NCBI GenBank assembly: GCA_029239975.1
Contig: JARBTX010000011.1
Span: 1-64,000 of the forward strand
DNA: 64,000 nt
Source: Anaerocolumna sp.
GTDB lineage: Bacteria > Bacillota > Clostridia > Lachnospirales > Lachnospiraceae
Direction of reading: 5' to 3'
The notes under the pieces were generated by a model, which was not told the origin of the DNA, did no database searches, and saw only the letters and a list, made by a program, of their open reading frames with translations. Below, piece by piece: positions 8,434 through 16,489 of the stretch. The number at the start of each line of letters is the position of its first letter. The stretch's first letter is position 1. Made by a program: the position numbers and the translations under genes.

Positions 8434-8481
8434 TTGACAAATGGAATCATTTACTATAATATAATAACAGTAATCATTACT
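8434..8481 (+). promoter_or_regulatory. Rubrerythrin promoter with Per-box-like operator
   Basis: TTGACA (8434-8439), 17 bp, TAATAT (8457-8462); an alternative TATAAT at 8455 gives 15 bp. Immediately downstream is the perfect palindrome AGTAATCATTACT (8469-8481), matching the reverse complement of the perR operator. Repression by the adjacent PerR-type protein is the simplest reading. Confidence 0.7.
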
Positions 8482-8523
8482 ATTATTAATTTCAAATTTC
8501 AAATATAAAGGAGAATAACAAAA

Positions 8524-9066
8524 ATGAAAAAATTCGTATGTCAAGTTTGTGGTTATGTTCATGAAGGAGATTCTGCACCAGATCAATGTCCAATCTGTAA
8601 AGCAAAGGCAGAAAAATTTACTGAGCAAGCAGGAGAATTAGGATGGGCAACTGAGCACGTTGTAGGCATTGCTCAAGGAGTTAGCGAAGATATTCTTAAA
8701 GATTTAAGAGATAATTTTTCTGGTGAATGTTGTGAAGTTGGTATGTATTTAGCTATGGCAAGAGTGGCTCATAGAGAAGGATATCCTGAAATCGGATTAT
8801 ACTATGAAAAAGCAGCATATGAAGAAGCAGAACATGCCGCAAAATTCGCTGAATTACTCGGCGAAGTAGTTACTAACAGCACAAAGAAAAACCTTGAATT
8901 AAGAGTAGCTGCTGAAAATGGTGCTACTGCTGGTAAATTTGATTTAGCAAAACGTGCAAAAGCTGCTGATCTTGATGCAATTCATGATACTGTACACGAA
9001 ATGGCAAAAGACGAAGCTAGACATGGCAAAGCATTTAAAGGCTTATTAGAAAGATACTTTGCATAA
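8524..9066 (+). CDS. Reverse rubrerythrin (NADH peroxidase component)
   Basis: 180 aa. The rubredoxin-like iron site (Cys6, Cys9, Cys22, Cys25 in CQVCG and CPIC) lies at the N-terminus, before the diiron four-helix bundle ([30 protein letters not shown]). This reversed order defines revRbr, which in clostridia takes electrons from NADH via rubredoxin reductase to reduce hydrogen peroxide. Cytosolic. AAAGGAG is nine bases before the ATG. Strong promoter with a Per-box-like site. The terminator at 9154-9194 is shared with the convergent hypothetical gene. Confidence 0.93.
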   Translation: MKKFVCQVCGYVHEGDSAPDQCPICKAKAEKFTEQAGELGWATEHVVGIAQGVSEDILKDLRDNFSGECCEVGMYLAMARVAHREGYPEIGLYYEKAAYEEAEHAAKFAELLGEVVTNSTKKNLELRVAAENGATAGKFDLAKRAKAADLDAIHDTVHEMAKDEARHGKAFKGLLERYFA

Positions 9067-9153
9067 GAAGTACCCCCTATGCTAGTCGCTTTTAATATAT
9101 ATAATTCCCCGTTATATATATTAAAGTTTTACATATAATAGTTATCCCTAACG

Positions 9154-9194
9154 AAAAACAGCAACGATATTCCCTAAGTATCGTTGCTGTTTTT
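9154..9194. terminator. Bidirectional terminator after rubrerythrin
   Basis: Perfect 16-bp stem AAAAACAGCAACGATA (9154-9169) / TATCGTTGCTGTTTTT (9179-9194), 9-nt loop, between convergent genes. Confidence 0.9.
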
Positions 9195-9201
9195 GATTTA
9201 T

Positions 9202-9546
9202 TTAATTTAGGCCGATTTTAAATCCTTTTTTAAATAGTGCATCTACTACATCTACGCTATTAATTCGATAATTATAATTATCTCTATACTGATCGTTATG
9301 TGTCACATGATATCCTTGAGGTATATTAGTCTTATCATAAAAATATACTCTTAATTCAAGTCCCCACTTATTTGCATCATCCTTTAATACTATTATACCG
9401 TCTGTACTCATCGAAACTGTTGGATTTCCATAATACGTATTATATTCAGTTATAAAATTACTCATTCTACCCGGTTTTGCTTCTGCTTCAATAAATACAT
9501 GTTGATTTGTATCATTAAAAAATTTTATTAAGTCATCAATATTCAT
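9202..9546 (-). CDS. Hypothetical protein, 114 aa
   Basis: Not recognised. A small soluble, acidic protein starting MNIDDLIKFFNDTNQHVFIE with mixed alpha/beta character and many aromatic and Asn/Asp residues; no cysteines, signal peptide or membrane segment. AAGGAGG lies 11 bases upstream of the ATG, and a strong shared terminator follows, so it is very likely expressed on its own. Nothing nearby suggests a function. Confidence 0.6.
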   Translation of the reverse strand: MNIDDLIKFFNDTNQHVFIEAEAKPGRMSNFITEYNTYYGNPTVSMSTDGIIVLKDDANKWGLELRVYFYDKTNIPQGYHVTHNDQYRDNYNYRINSVDVVDALFKKGFKIGLN

Positions 9547-9659
9547 ACTCTTCTCTTCCTCCTTAGTATTTTGTTACAAGTAAATTTTACCAATAAATAA
9601 GTATTTTTTCAATACATGATAAAATGTTTTAAAATTTATTTTATAAAAAATAAAATAAA

Positions 9660-9731
9660 GGGACTATGTACAAAATAGTTAACTTATATGTTCTTCTATA
9701 TCACCATAAGTTAATAATTTTGACAAGTCCC
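9660..9731 (-). terminator. Long imperfect hairpin, terminator of the epimerase/GH130 operon
   Basis: Ends GGGACT (9660-9665) and AGTCCC (9726-9731) pair. Inside, CAAAATAGTTAACTTAT pairs with ATAAGTTAATAATTTTG with two mismatches. On the minus strand a long T-rich tail (TTTATTTTATTTTTT) follows directly. It is ~70 bp downstream of the GH130 stop. Confidence 0.7.
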
Positions 9732-9799
9732 ATTTCACTTTAGTTAAAATGAATCAATAATAATATTCTATCTATAACTCATATTTAATTAGTATGATT

Positions 9800-10966
9800 T
9801 TATTTATTCAGTAATTCTAAATTCTTAGCAATAAAATCACATCTTTGTTGTACGCACTCTACGGAACGAAGTGGATCAACTGGAGTGTTGAAGGTATAAT
9901 CTACTAACTTCTGGATGGTTGTAGCTGCAACATGAAGTCTCGTATCAGAAGATGCATAGTAAATATATAATTCACCATTATCTCTTGCGATTGCACCGTT
10001 TGTGAATACTACGTTAGATACGTCACCAACTCTTTCACCTGCAAGAGGTGCAATAAAGAATCCAGATGGTTCAGCAATTACTTTTGTTGGATCTTCTAAA
10101 GATGTTGCAAATACATAGATAACATATCTTAAACCAGCTGCAGTATTTCTAACGCCATGAGCAATATGAATCCAACCTTTATCTGTTTTAATTGGAACAG
10201 CTCCTGCACCATTTTTTGCTTCTGTGATGGTGTGGTATTTTCTTTGACTAGTAATGATTTCTTCATCAATGACAGCGTTAGTAATATCATCACATAAACC
10301 AAAACCTACACCGCCGCCGGAACCTGTATTAATAAAGTCATCCATTGGTCTTGTATAGAACGCATATTTTCCATTGATGAATTCTGGATGTAATACAACA
10401 TTTCTTTGTTGTGGGCTTCTTAAAGTCTTTAAGTTATTTAATCTTTCCCAAGTCTTTAAGTCTTTTGTACGAACAATACCAGCTTCTGCTTTTGCTGCAG
10501 ATAAATCACCTGTCGTATAATCTTTGCTTTCAGAACAGAATACACCATAGATGTAACCATCTTCATGTTTTGTAAGTCTCATATCATATACGTTGGTTTC
10601 ATCTTTGCAAGTATCTGGTAAAAGAATTGGATAATCCCAGAATTTAAATCCGTCCACTGGACTATCACTTTCAGCAACACCAAAGAAAGATTTTCTATCA
10701 TTACCTTCAATACGAGCTACTAAGTAGTATTTACCGTTTAATTCAATTGCTCCTGAATTAAATACAGCATTTACTCCAAGACGTTCCATAAAGTGTGGGT
10801 TTGTCTCTTCGTTTAAATCATATTTCCAGAATACTGGAATGTGGTCTCTTGTTAAAACAGGATTTACATAACGATCATAAATACCATTATAAAATGGGCT
10901 AACTTCGTTTTTCTGATTGATTAATTTATTGTATTTTTCTAATTCAACTTGATATCTTGGATGCAT
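9800..10966 (-). CDS. GH130 4-O-beta-D-mannosyl-D-glucose phosphorylase
   Basis: 388 aa, the usual GH130_1 length. It would cleave beta-1,4-mannosyl-glucose with phosphate to mannose 1-phosphate and glucose (EC 2.4.1.281). The five-bladed propeller motifs are visible, with the likely proton donor Asp128 in NVYDMRL and the arginine-rich phosphate-site segments ([27 protein letters not shown]). AGGA is six bases before the ATG. The cellobiose 2-epimerase gene lies 25 bp upstream, the diagnostic partner: the epimerase converts mannobiose to mannosylglucose, which this enzyme splits. Cytosolic; it ends in a long hairpin terminator. Confidence 0.9.
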   Translation of the reverse strand: MHPRYQVELEKYNKLINQKNEVSPFYNGIYDRYVNPVLTRDHIPVFWKYDLNEETNPHFMERLGVNAVFNSGAIELNGKYYLVARIEGNDRKSFFGVAESDSPVDGFKFWDYPILLPDTCKDETNVYDMRLTKHEDGYIYGVFCSESKDYTTGDLSAAKAEAGIVRTKDLKTWERLNNLKTLRSPQQRNVVLHPEFINGKYAFYTRPMDDFINTGSGGGVGFGLCDDITNAVIDEEIITSQRKYHTITEAKNGAGAVPIKTDKGWIHIAHGVRNTAAGLRYVIYVFATSLEDPTKVIAEPSGFFIAPLAGERVGDVSNVVFTNGAIARDNGELYIYYASSDTRLHVAATTIQKLVDYTFNTPVDPLRSVECVQQRCDFIAKNLELLNK

Positions 10967-10991
10967 AGTTTTCCTAGCCTTTCTTGATTTC

Positions 10992-12164
10992 TTACCAGTC
11001 TACATTTCTCTTAATTACTTCAAAGCACATTCTTCCGTTGTGATATGGGCATTTCCAAGGTCCAACGATTTCTTTCTTACTTATTGGTGTTCCATTTTTA
11101 TCAAGATCATAGAACCATTCAGAACCTGGACGTTTGTCAATCATATAATCTCTTGTAAAATTCCAAATCTTTGATGCAGCTTCAATGTATTCTGTTTTGC
11201 TGGAATCTAATTGATAACCGTTGATGTATCCTAAGATTGCTTCTGCTTCTACCCACCAGATCTTAGTCGTATCAACTTCGCCTTTAAAACATTCATTATT
11301 TAATGAATTTCCATCAAAGCCTTCTTCTAAGATGTGTTCTCTTAACGCATTTGTTACGTTAAGCATCTTTTCAGTATAAGCTTTATCACCAAGAACTTCA
11401 CATCCACGGTCGATTAACCAGGAAGCTTCAATATCATGTCCATAGGAGTTAAGGTCGGATAATGTTTTCATATTCTCATCAAAGAATACCTCAAGTATTC
11501 TACGTTCTGGATTATATAAAACATCAGCAAATTGATCCATCATCCATCTTAAATTATCGGCAACTTTTTCATTTTTATCTACACGATATAATTCTGTATA
11601 AGCTTCAAATACATGTAATAATGTATTCATTGTCTTACTAGCCATTAGGCCATTTTCAGAAAGTTTATCGTTATCTACTGGCTCAAATGTACGGTCAAAT
11701 GCTTCTAAATATCCTACATTGTCTTTACATTTTGCTTCTATTAAATTGTATAAATCATAAGCAATTTTTAATGCCTCTTCATCTTTTGTAGCACCATAAT
11801 AGGAAGATAATGCGTAAATTGCAAATGCTTGATTATAAGTATGCTTTGTTGTATCTTCTGGTGTTCCATCGTAAGTCATTGACCAGTATACCCCACCATA
11901 CTCCTTATCTAAGCAATGATTCTTTAAAAATTCATATGCATGTGTTGCATAATCCAAACATTCCTTATCATTTAATGTAGTGTAAGCATTGGTAAAGAAC
12001 CAAAGAATACGACTATTTAATATAACACCTTTTATTGCCTTTTTGTGCAATTCCAAGTTAAAATCTAAAAATCCATAATAGCCACCATTTTCGTCATCCT
12101 TAAGGTTTTTCCAAAATGGGATTATGTTATTAACTAAATTATCCTTAACTTCATTGATAAACAC
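10992..12164 (-). CDS. Cellobiose 2-epimerase (N-acylglucosamine 2-epimerase family)
   Basis: 390 aa from a GTG start at 12164. The fold is an (alpha/alpha)6 barrel with the family landmarks [51 protein letters not shown] and [12 protein letters not shown], which carry the catalytic histidines. It epimerises the reducing-end sugar of beta-1,4 disaccharides such as mannobiose and cellobiose (EC 5.1.3.11). An ATG at 12185 is in frame, but it lies only ~12 nt from the predicted transcript start and has no Shine-Dalgarno, while AAAGGATGG precedes the GTG; I prefer the GTG. First gene of a two-gene mannan operon with the GH130 phosphorylase. Confidence 0.88.
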   Translation of the reverse strand: MFINEVKDNLVNNIIPFWKNLKDDENGGYYGFLDFNLELHKKAIKGVILNSRILWFFTNAYTTLNDKECLDYATHAYEFLKNHCLDKEYGGVYWSMTYDGTPEDTTKHTYNQAFAIYALSSYYGATKDEEALKIAYDLYNLIEAKCKDNVGYLEAFDRTFEPVDNDKLSENGLMASKTMNTLLHVFEAYTELYRVDKNEKVADNLRWMMDQFADVLYNPERRILEVFFDENMKTLSDLNSYGHDIEASWLIDRGCEVLGDKAYTEKMLNVTNALREHILEEGFDGNSLNNECFKGEVDTTKIWWVEAEAILGYINGYQLDSSKTEYIEAASKIWNFTRDYMIDKRPGSEWFYDLDKNGTPISKKEIVGPWKCPYHNGRMCFEVIKRNVDW

Positions 12165-12203
12165 AATATTTGCCCATCCTTTCATAGTAAAATTTGCAAC
12201 TTA

Positions 12204-12231
12204 ATTATAACACATTTTGAATGTAATACAA
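12204..12231 (-). promoter_or_regulatory. Promoter of the epimerase/GH130 operon
   Basis: On the minus strand TTGTAT (12226-12231), 16 bp, TATAAT (12204-12209). The start site would be near 12197, which decides against the upstream ATG of the epimerase gene. Confidence 0.6.
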
Positions 12232-12281
12232 GATACAAAAACACTTTTTATGCTAAATCAATGCACAATTTATAGTGCATT

Positions 12282-13616
12282 TTACTGTGCGTTTCTATTT
12301 TTCCATTGAAACCAAAAATAAAATGGCACTTCAAATAATAGCATAGCCGTCCATCCAAGAAAACATGCATATGCAATCCCCTTAATTCCCAAACTCGGTG
12401 CTAATATGTACGAAAATAAAACTCTGGTAATCATTTGTATTACAGTTGCTGCTAAGGTTACATTTAATTTACCCATGCCCCTAAAATACCCTTGTATCCC
12501 GTTGGTGTATGCTGGTAACAGATAAAAGAATGCCATTGCTTGTAGATAATTGGTACCCAAAGTTACTACGGATATATCTTTATCTGTAACAAATAACTTC
12601 ATAATGGAAGTGGCTCCAAAGAATACCACTAAAAATAAAATTCCCCAATAGATGGTTTCTATTCTCATACCTACACGAAATCCATTTTTTATTCGTTCAT
12701 CCTGTTTGGCACCACGGTTCTGGGCAATAAAAGTTGTCATACTATGCGAGATGCTTTGCTCTGGCATAAAAGCAAAATCATCCACTCGATTTACGGCATT
12801 GAATGTAGCTATTGCACTTATGCCTAATGGGTTAACTGCACTCTGTACCATCACCTTACCAACATATAGTACCGTCTGTTGCATAGATGTATACCAACTA
12901 TAACTTATCGTTTTTAATGCCATAGAACGTTCAAAATGTAAATCACTATACTTTAAACGAAGCATAGGTACCTTAATATAAGTATAACCAATACACAAAA
13001 TAGATGATACGGCTTCTGCAATGATAGTAGCATAAGCAGCTCCAACAACCCCATAATGAAACTTAGCTATAAATATATAATCCAAACCAGCATTTATAAC
13101 TGCAGATATCATAAGAAAATAAATTGGGGTTTTTGAATCACCAATACTACGTAACGTGGCAGCAAACACATTATATAAAAATGTAAAAATTAATCCTAAA
13201 AAGATAATGCGTAAGTAAGTGGTTGCGTCCGTTAAAATTTCATTTGGTGTGTGAATTAATTTAAGAATTGGTTTTACTAATAGAAAACAAATAAAAGTGA
13301 TTAATATAGTAAATATACTACCAATTGATATGGTGGTAGCTATTTCTTTCTTCAACTTATTAACTTCTCCAGCTCCATAAAACTCACTCATTAATACGGA
13401 AGCACCCATGCAGATTCCAATAATAAAAAATATAATAATATTCATAATTGGATTGGCTGTTCCTACTGCTGCTAATGCATTTTCACCTGCAAATCTTCCA
13501 ACAATAATGGAATCAACCGCGTTATATGTTAATTGAAATAAGTTACCTAATATCATTGGTATTGCAAATGATATTAAATGCTTCCAAGTATTTCCCACTG
13601 TCATATTCTTAGTCAT
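12282..13616 (-). CDS. MATE-family efflux transporter
   Basis: 444 aa with about 12 membrane segments in two homologous halves. The start MTKNMTVGNTWKHLISFAIP and the segments SIIVGRFAGENALAAVG and GASVLMSEFYGAG are typical of the DinF/NorM-like MATE exporters of Firmicutes. These use Na+ or H+ gradients to export cationic compounds; the substrate is not predictable. AGAGGG precedes the ATG. It lies upstream of the epimerase operon but that operon has its own promoter. No local regulator. Confidence 0.9.
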   Translation of the reverse strand: MTKNMTVGNTWKHLISFAIPMILGNLFQLTYNAVDSIIVGRFAGENALAAVGTANPIMNIIIFFIIGICMGASVLMSEFYGAGEVNKLKKEIATTISIGSIFTILITFICFLLVKPILKLIHTPNEILTDATTYLRIIFLGLIFTFLYNVFAATLRSIGDSKTPIYFLMISAVINAGLDYIFIAKFHYGVVGAAYATIIAEAVSSILCIGYTYIKVPMLRLKYSDLHFERSMALKTISYSWYTSMQQTVLYVGKVMVQSAVNPLGISAIATFNAVNRVDDFAFMPEQSISHSMTTFIAQNRGAKQDERIKNGFRVGMRIETIYWGILFLVVFFGATSIMKLFVTDKDISVVTLGTNYLQAMAFFYLLPAYTNGIQGYFRGMGKLNVTLAATVIQMITRVLFSYILAPSLGIKGIAYACFLGWTAMLLFEVPFYFWFQWKNRNAQ

Positions 13617-13985
13617 AGTTTACCCTCTGCTAAATAGATTAATTCAAAATAATAGTATTATAAAATGTATCAATATAATAATTACTATATCCTTTTTACT
13701 ATATCCTTCATCATAGTAATTTGTATACTTTAAACATCCTTGAAACTGTTAATTAATTGTGCATTTACTCATCCTTCTTTATTATAACAATGTCTATATA
13801 GGTGTCAACAAATTCCAATTAGTAATAAAGTTAAAAACTTGTCATCTTATATAAATAAAAAACACATCAATAAGTTTCAATGTAAACCAAAGGTAAGGTT
13901 TTTAAACTTGTTGATGTGTTATATAGATTATTTTATTAGTTTTTACTTTAGAGAACAAATTTATAAAACTTAATTTTTTTACTTA
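13617..13985. other. Gene-free interval with a GPx terminator
   Basis: No coding region is supported in this 369-bp AT-rich gap. It holds the upstream region of the MATE gene and, at 13861-13920, the hairpin terminator of the trx/GPx operon. Confidence 0.6.
13861..13920 (-). terminator. Terminator of the trx/GPx operon
   Basis: 17-bp stem AACACATCAATAAGTTT (13861-13877) / AAACTTGTTGATGTGTT (13904-13920) with one G-T pair, 26-nt loop, then TTTTTTATTTAT on the minus strand. Confidence 0.8.
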
Positions 13986-14522
13986 TTATAAAAGTTCCCT
14001 GATCTTATCTTCAATATCATAGATTGGATCCGTAGGCTCGTACCTTTCAACTACATTTCCTTCACGGTCTACTAAAAACTTTGTGAAGTTCCATTTAATA
14101 TCAGCAGTATTCTTATAATTAGGATCTATATTTGCCAACTTTTCTGAAAAGTGTTCATCTTCTTCAAGGAATCCTTGGAACCCTTTTTGTGCTTTTAGAA
14201 ATTGAAATAATGGATGTGTGTTATCTCCATTTACATCTATTTTCTCATGTATTGGAAAAGTAATACCAAAGGTTGCATCGCAAAAAGTAACAATTTCTTG
14301 ACTGCTTTCTGGGGCCTGATTCGCAAATTGATTACATGGGAAATCTAGTATTTCAAAACCATCTGCTTTATACATTTCATATAAATCTTGTAATGTATCG
14401 TATTGTTTTGTAAAACCACAACGTGTAGCAGTGTTAATGATTAACAATACTTTTCCTTCATACTCACTCATGGATACTACATCACCATAAGCATTGGTAA
14501 CTTCGATATCATAAATACTCAT
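13986..14522 (-). CDS. Glutathione/thioredoxin peroxidase (GPx family, Cys type)
   Basis: 178 aa. The catalytic tetrad is present: Cys35 in NTATRCGFT, Gln69 in FPCNQFANQA, and Trp144-Asn145 in KWNFTKF. It uses Cys rather than selenocysteine. Clostridia seldom have glutathione, and the thioredoxin gene is directly upstream with a 12-bp gap, so thioredoxin is the probable reductant. It reduces hydrogen and lipid peroxides in the cytoplasm. AAGGTGG lies seven bases before the ATG. Second gene of the operon driven from 14923-14951. Confidence 0.92.
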   Translation of the reverse strand: MSIYDIEVTNAYGDVVSMSEYEGKVLLIINTATRCGFTKQYDTLQDLYEMYKADGFEILDFPCNQFANQAPESSQEIVTFCDATFGITFPIHEKIDVNGDNTHPLFQFLKAQKGFQGFLEEDEHFSEKLANIDPNYKNTADIKWNFTKFLVDREGNVVERYEPTDPIYDIEDKIRELL

Positions 14523-14534
14523 GCGGACACCACC

Positions 14535-14846
14535 TTAGCCTATATTTAATAACTCTAAAATTTGATTTTTTGATTGTAGACCAACTGATTTATTCAATAA
14601 TTCACCATCTTTAAAAATCAATAGGGTAGGAACGGAACGTACTCCATATTCAGTTGCTAAATCTAAATTTTGATCTATATCCACTTTGCCTACTTTAACT
14701 TCTGTATATTCATCCGCAATGGTTTCAACAATTGGAGCTAGCATCTTACATGGACCACACCAGGTTGCATATAAATCAACAAGAACCAAGCCGTTATTCT
14801 CAATAACCTCATCTTTAAAATTTTGAATTGAAAATTCATGTACCAT
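14535..14846 (-). CDS. trxA: Thioredoxin
   Basis: 103 aa with the active site WCGPC (Cys30, Cys33), the conserved Asp in VLVDLYATWC and the cis-proline loop VRSVPTLL. It is a cytosolic dithiol reductant. AAAGGAGG precedes the ATG. It is cotranscribed with the GPx gene, which it most likely reduces. Strong sigma-A promoter upstream at 14923-14951; no Per box is visible there. Confidence 0.95.
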   Translation of the reverse strand: MVHEFSIQNFKDEVIENNGLVLVDLYATWCGPCKMLAPIVETIADEYTEVKVGKVDIDQNLDLATEYGVRSVPTLLIFKDGELLNKSVGLQSKNQILELLNIG

Positions 14847-14922
14847 AATTATATCCTCCTTTAGGTATGTTTATAAAAACTATGTTGTTTTCCATTTAAT
14901 TGTTTACAATTTATCTATATAT

Positions 14923-14951
14923 AATATACTATCTTTTCTTCCATTCGTCAA
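14923..14951 (-). promoter_or_regulatory. Promoter of the trx/GPx operon
   Basis: TTGACG (14946-14951), 17 bp, TATATT (14923-14928) on the minus strand, ~75 bp upstream of the thioredoxin start. Confidence 0.75.
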
Positions 14952-15059
14952 GTATATTATTTAAGATTCTATTTTTAACAGATATCTATAATGATTATGT
15001 AATCAGAATCCTAACTTAATCCTATTATATTAGATTATTAGTTACTGCATTTAACCAAT

Positions 15060-15195
15060 CGATTTCTGCTTATCGATTTCTGCTTATTAGCTACTACTAT
15101 TGGTTTCTACTTATTGGTTTCTACTTGTTGGTTTTTACTTATTCAATTTCTCAATTAAAATCAAAAGATTTAAATCTTTTGATTTAAATCTTTTG
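15060..15195. repeat. Two adjacent families of 14-bp tandem repeats
   Basis: Six units of 13-14 bp run from 15060 to 15142 (CGATTTCTGCTTAT twice, a degenerate 13-mer, TGGTTTCTACTTAT, TGGTTTCTACTTGT, TGGTTTTTACTTAT). A second 14-bp repeat (GATTTAAATCTTTT) occupies 15168-15195 and forms the last codons and stop of the flavodoxin-fold gene. Because 14 is not a multiple of 3, gain or loss of a unit would change that protein's C-terminus. Confidence 0.7.
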
Positions 15196-15805
15196 ATTTT
15201 AATCCATTGGATTTTGCTTGTGCTCTCCAGCCCATGTGAGCTGCCTGAATATAAGCAAACCTAGGAAAATTTAAATTTACAAATATAGTTTCTTTTTCTT
15301 TTTGATTGTTAATGGAGTCAGTAAATTCTAACAGTGCATTACCCAAATCTTTTTTAGGACCACGTCCATTTGGAACGTTTTTAACAGAAAAAAGCATTCC
15401 ACCTGCACCAATTCCAAGTCCATGCCCCCATGTTAAACCGGTTTTTTCTGACCAATGTTTCATTATATCAATTGCAATCTCGTTTTGTTTCCCTTCGAAA
15501 AATCCACAGTTTACAATGGCATAAACCAATATATTTTTCTTAACCTTCGCATTTGCATAGCTACTAAAATCAACTAATACCTTAAGTAGATGGGTGGGAA
15601 TAGCGTCTACGTATAATGGAAAAGCAAAAACAAGAGAGTCACAACTTAATAGCTCATCCATAACTTGATTGCTTATTTCTGGTTTATGAATATTATATTG
15701 AACTATGGTATTATCATTACTAATATAACTTTTTAGTTCCTCAAGAATATAACCAGATGTACTTTGATTCACTTTTGGACTACCACATATAAGTGCTATT
15801 TTCAT
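15170..15805 (-). CDS. NAD(P)H-dependent flavodoxin-fold oxidoreductase
   Basis: 211 aa. The flavodoxin fold opens MKIALICGSPKVNQSTSGY with the phosphate-binding loop, followed by CDSLVFAFPLYVDAIPTHLL, the usual FMN-reductase second loop. It probably binds FMN and reduces a small acceptor with NAD(P)H. GGAGGG is seven bases before the ATG. Its start overlaps the stop of the upstream flavodoxin-like gene by ATGA, so the two are translationally coupled and may form one complex. The C-terminus is encoded by a 14-bp repeat, so its last ~10 residues are probably not under constraint. Confidence 0.75.
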   Translation of the reverse strand: MKIALICGSPKVNQSTSGYILEELKSYISNDNTIVQYNIHKPEISNQVMDELLSCDSLVFAFPLYVDAIPTHLLKVLVDFSSYANAKVKKNILVYAIVNCGFFEGKQNEIAIDIMKHWSEKTGLTWGHGLGIGAGGMLFSVKNVPNGRGPKKDLGNALLEFTDSINNQKEKETIFVNLNFPRFAYIQAAHMGWRAQAKSNGLKSKDLNQKI

Positions 15806-16302
15806 AGTAAACCCTCCATTTCTTCTACATTTTTATAGAAGTTAACTTTCATGCTAGAGACATTTAAATTTATTCCATTTGCCTTTACTAATTTTTCAGC
15901 CGTACTCATTTCACCCTGTGTAATATCTGTACCATAAAACCATACTGTGAATGGTAATTGTTTTTCATAACGACTTTTATGATGCATCTCACCATTTCTT
16001 ATTGTAAAATAAGGATGGACATAAGATATACTGCGATCTAGTACATTTTTTACAAATGGACTAAAGCCTCCAAAATAGCATTTACTAATAATCATAACTT
16101 CATCACTTTTTGATATCTTCTCACCCATATCGCCATATTGATCTCTTATAACACAAGCCCCTGGCGTTTTTACCCAACAACCAAAACAACCTATGCAATT
16201 CCGAATTGGATGATTATTTGATATCATCATAAAATCATCACTAGAATTATGAACTATATTTTCTATTTGTTTCTCATCCAAATCATGTATTATTAATTTC
16301 AT
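15802..16302 (-). CDS. Flavodoxin-like NADPH-dependent FMN reductase family protein
   Basis: 166 aa. The segment RNCIGCFGCWVKTPGACVIRDQYGD is split here as CIGCFGCW and PGACVIRDQYGD, the hallmark of the iron-sulfur-flavoprotein-like NADPH-FMN reductases. YFGGFSPFVKNVLDRS forms the second flavin loop. The canonical N-terminal GSP loop is missing (it starts MKLIIHDLDEKQ), so it may lean on the downstream partner. AGGAGG precedes the ATG. First gene of a two-gene operon; the helicase terminator is just upstream. Confidence 0.75.
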   Translation of the reverse strand: MKLIIHDLDEKQIENIVHNSSDDFMMISNNHPIRNCIGCFGCWVKTPGACVIRDQYGDMGEKISKSDEVMIISKCYFGGFSPFVKNVLDRSISYVHPYFTIRNGEMHHKSRYEKQLPFTVWFYGTDITQGEMSTAEKLVKANGINLNVSSMKVNFYKNVEEMEGLL

Positions 16303-16393
16303 AACCTAACCTCCTAACGGGTTTTAGAAAAAGGAATCTAATTATCAGTGTATCCTAATAACAATTTTTGTCAATTACAATTTTAAATAAAAA

Positions 16394-16446
16394 ACGAACC
16401 GAATGTTTCGAATACATTATTAATGCATCCAAACACACTGGTTCGT
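16394..16446 (-). terminator. Terminator of the DEAD-box helicase gene
   Basis: ACGAACC (16394-16400) pairs with GGTTCGT (16440-16446), with further inner pairing. On the minus strand it is followed by TTTTTTATTT. Confidence 0.7.
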
Positions 16447-16489
16447 CTTGTGTTTCATTTAAATTTCTAATCTAGTAAAAAATACATTC

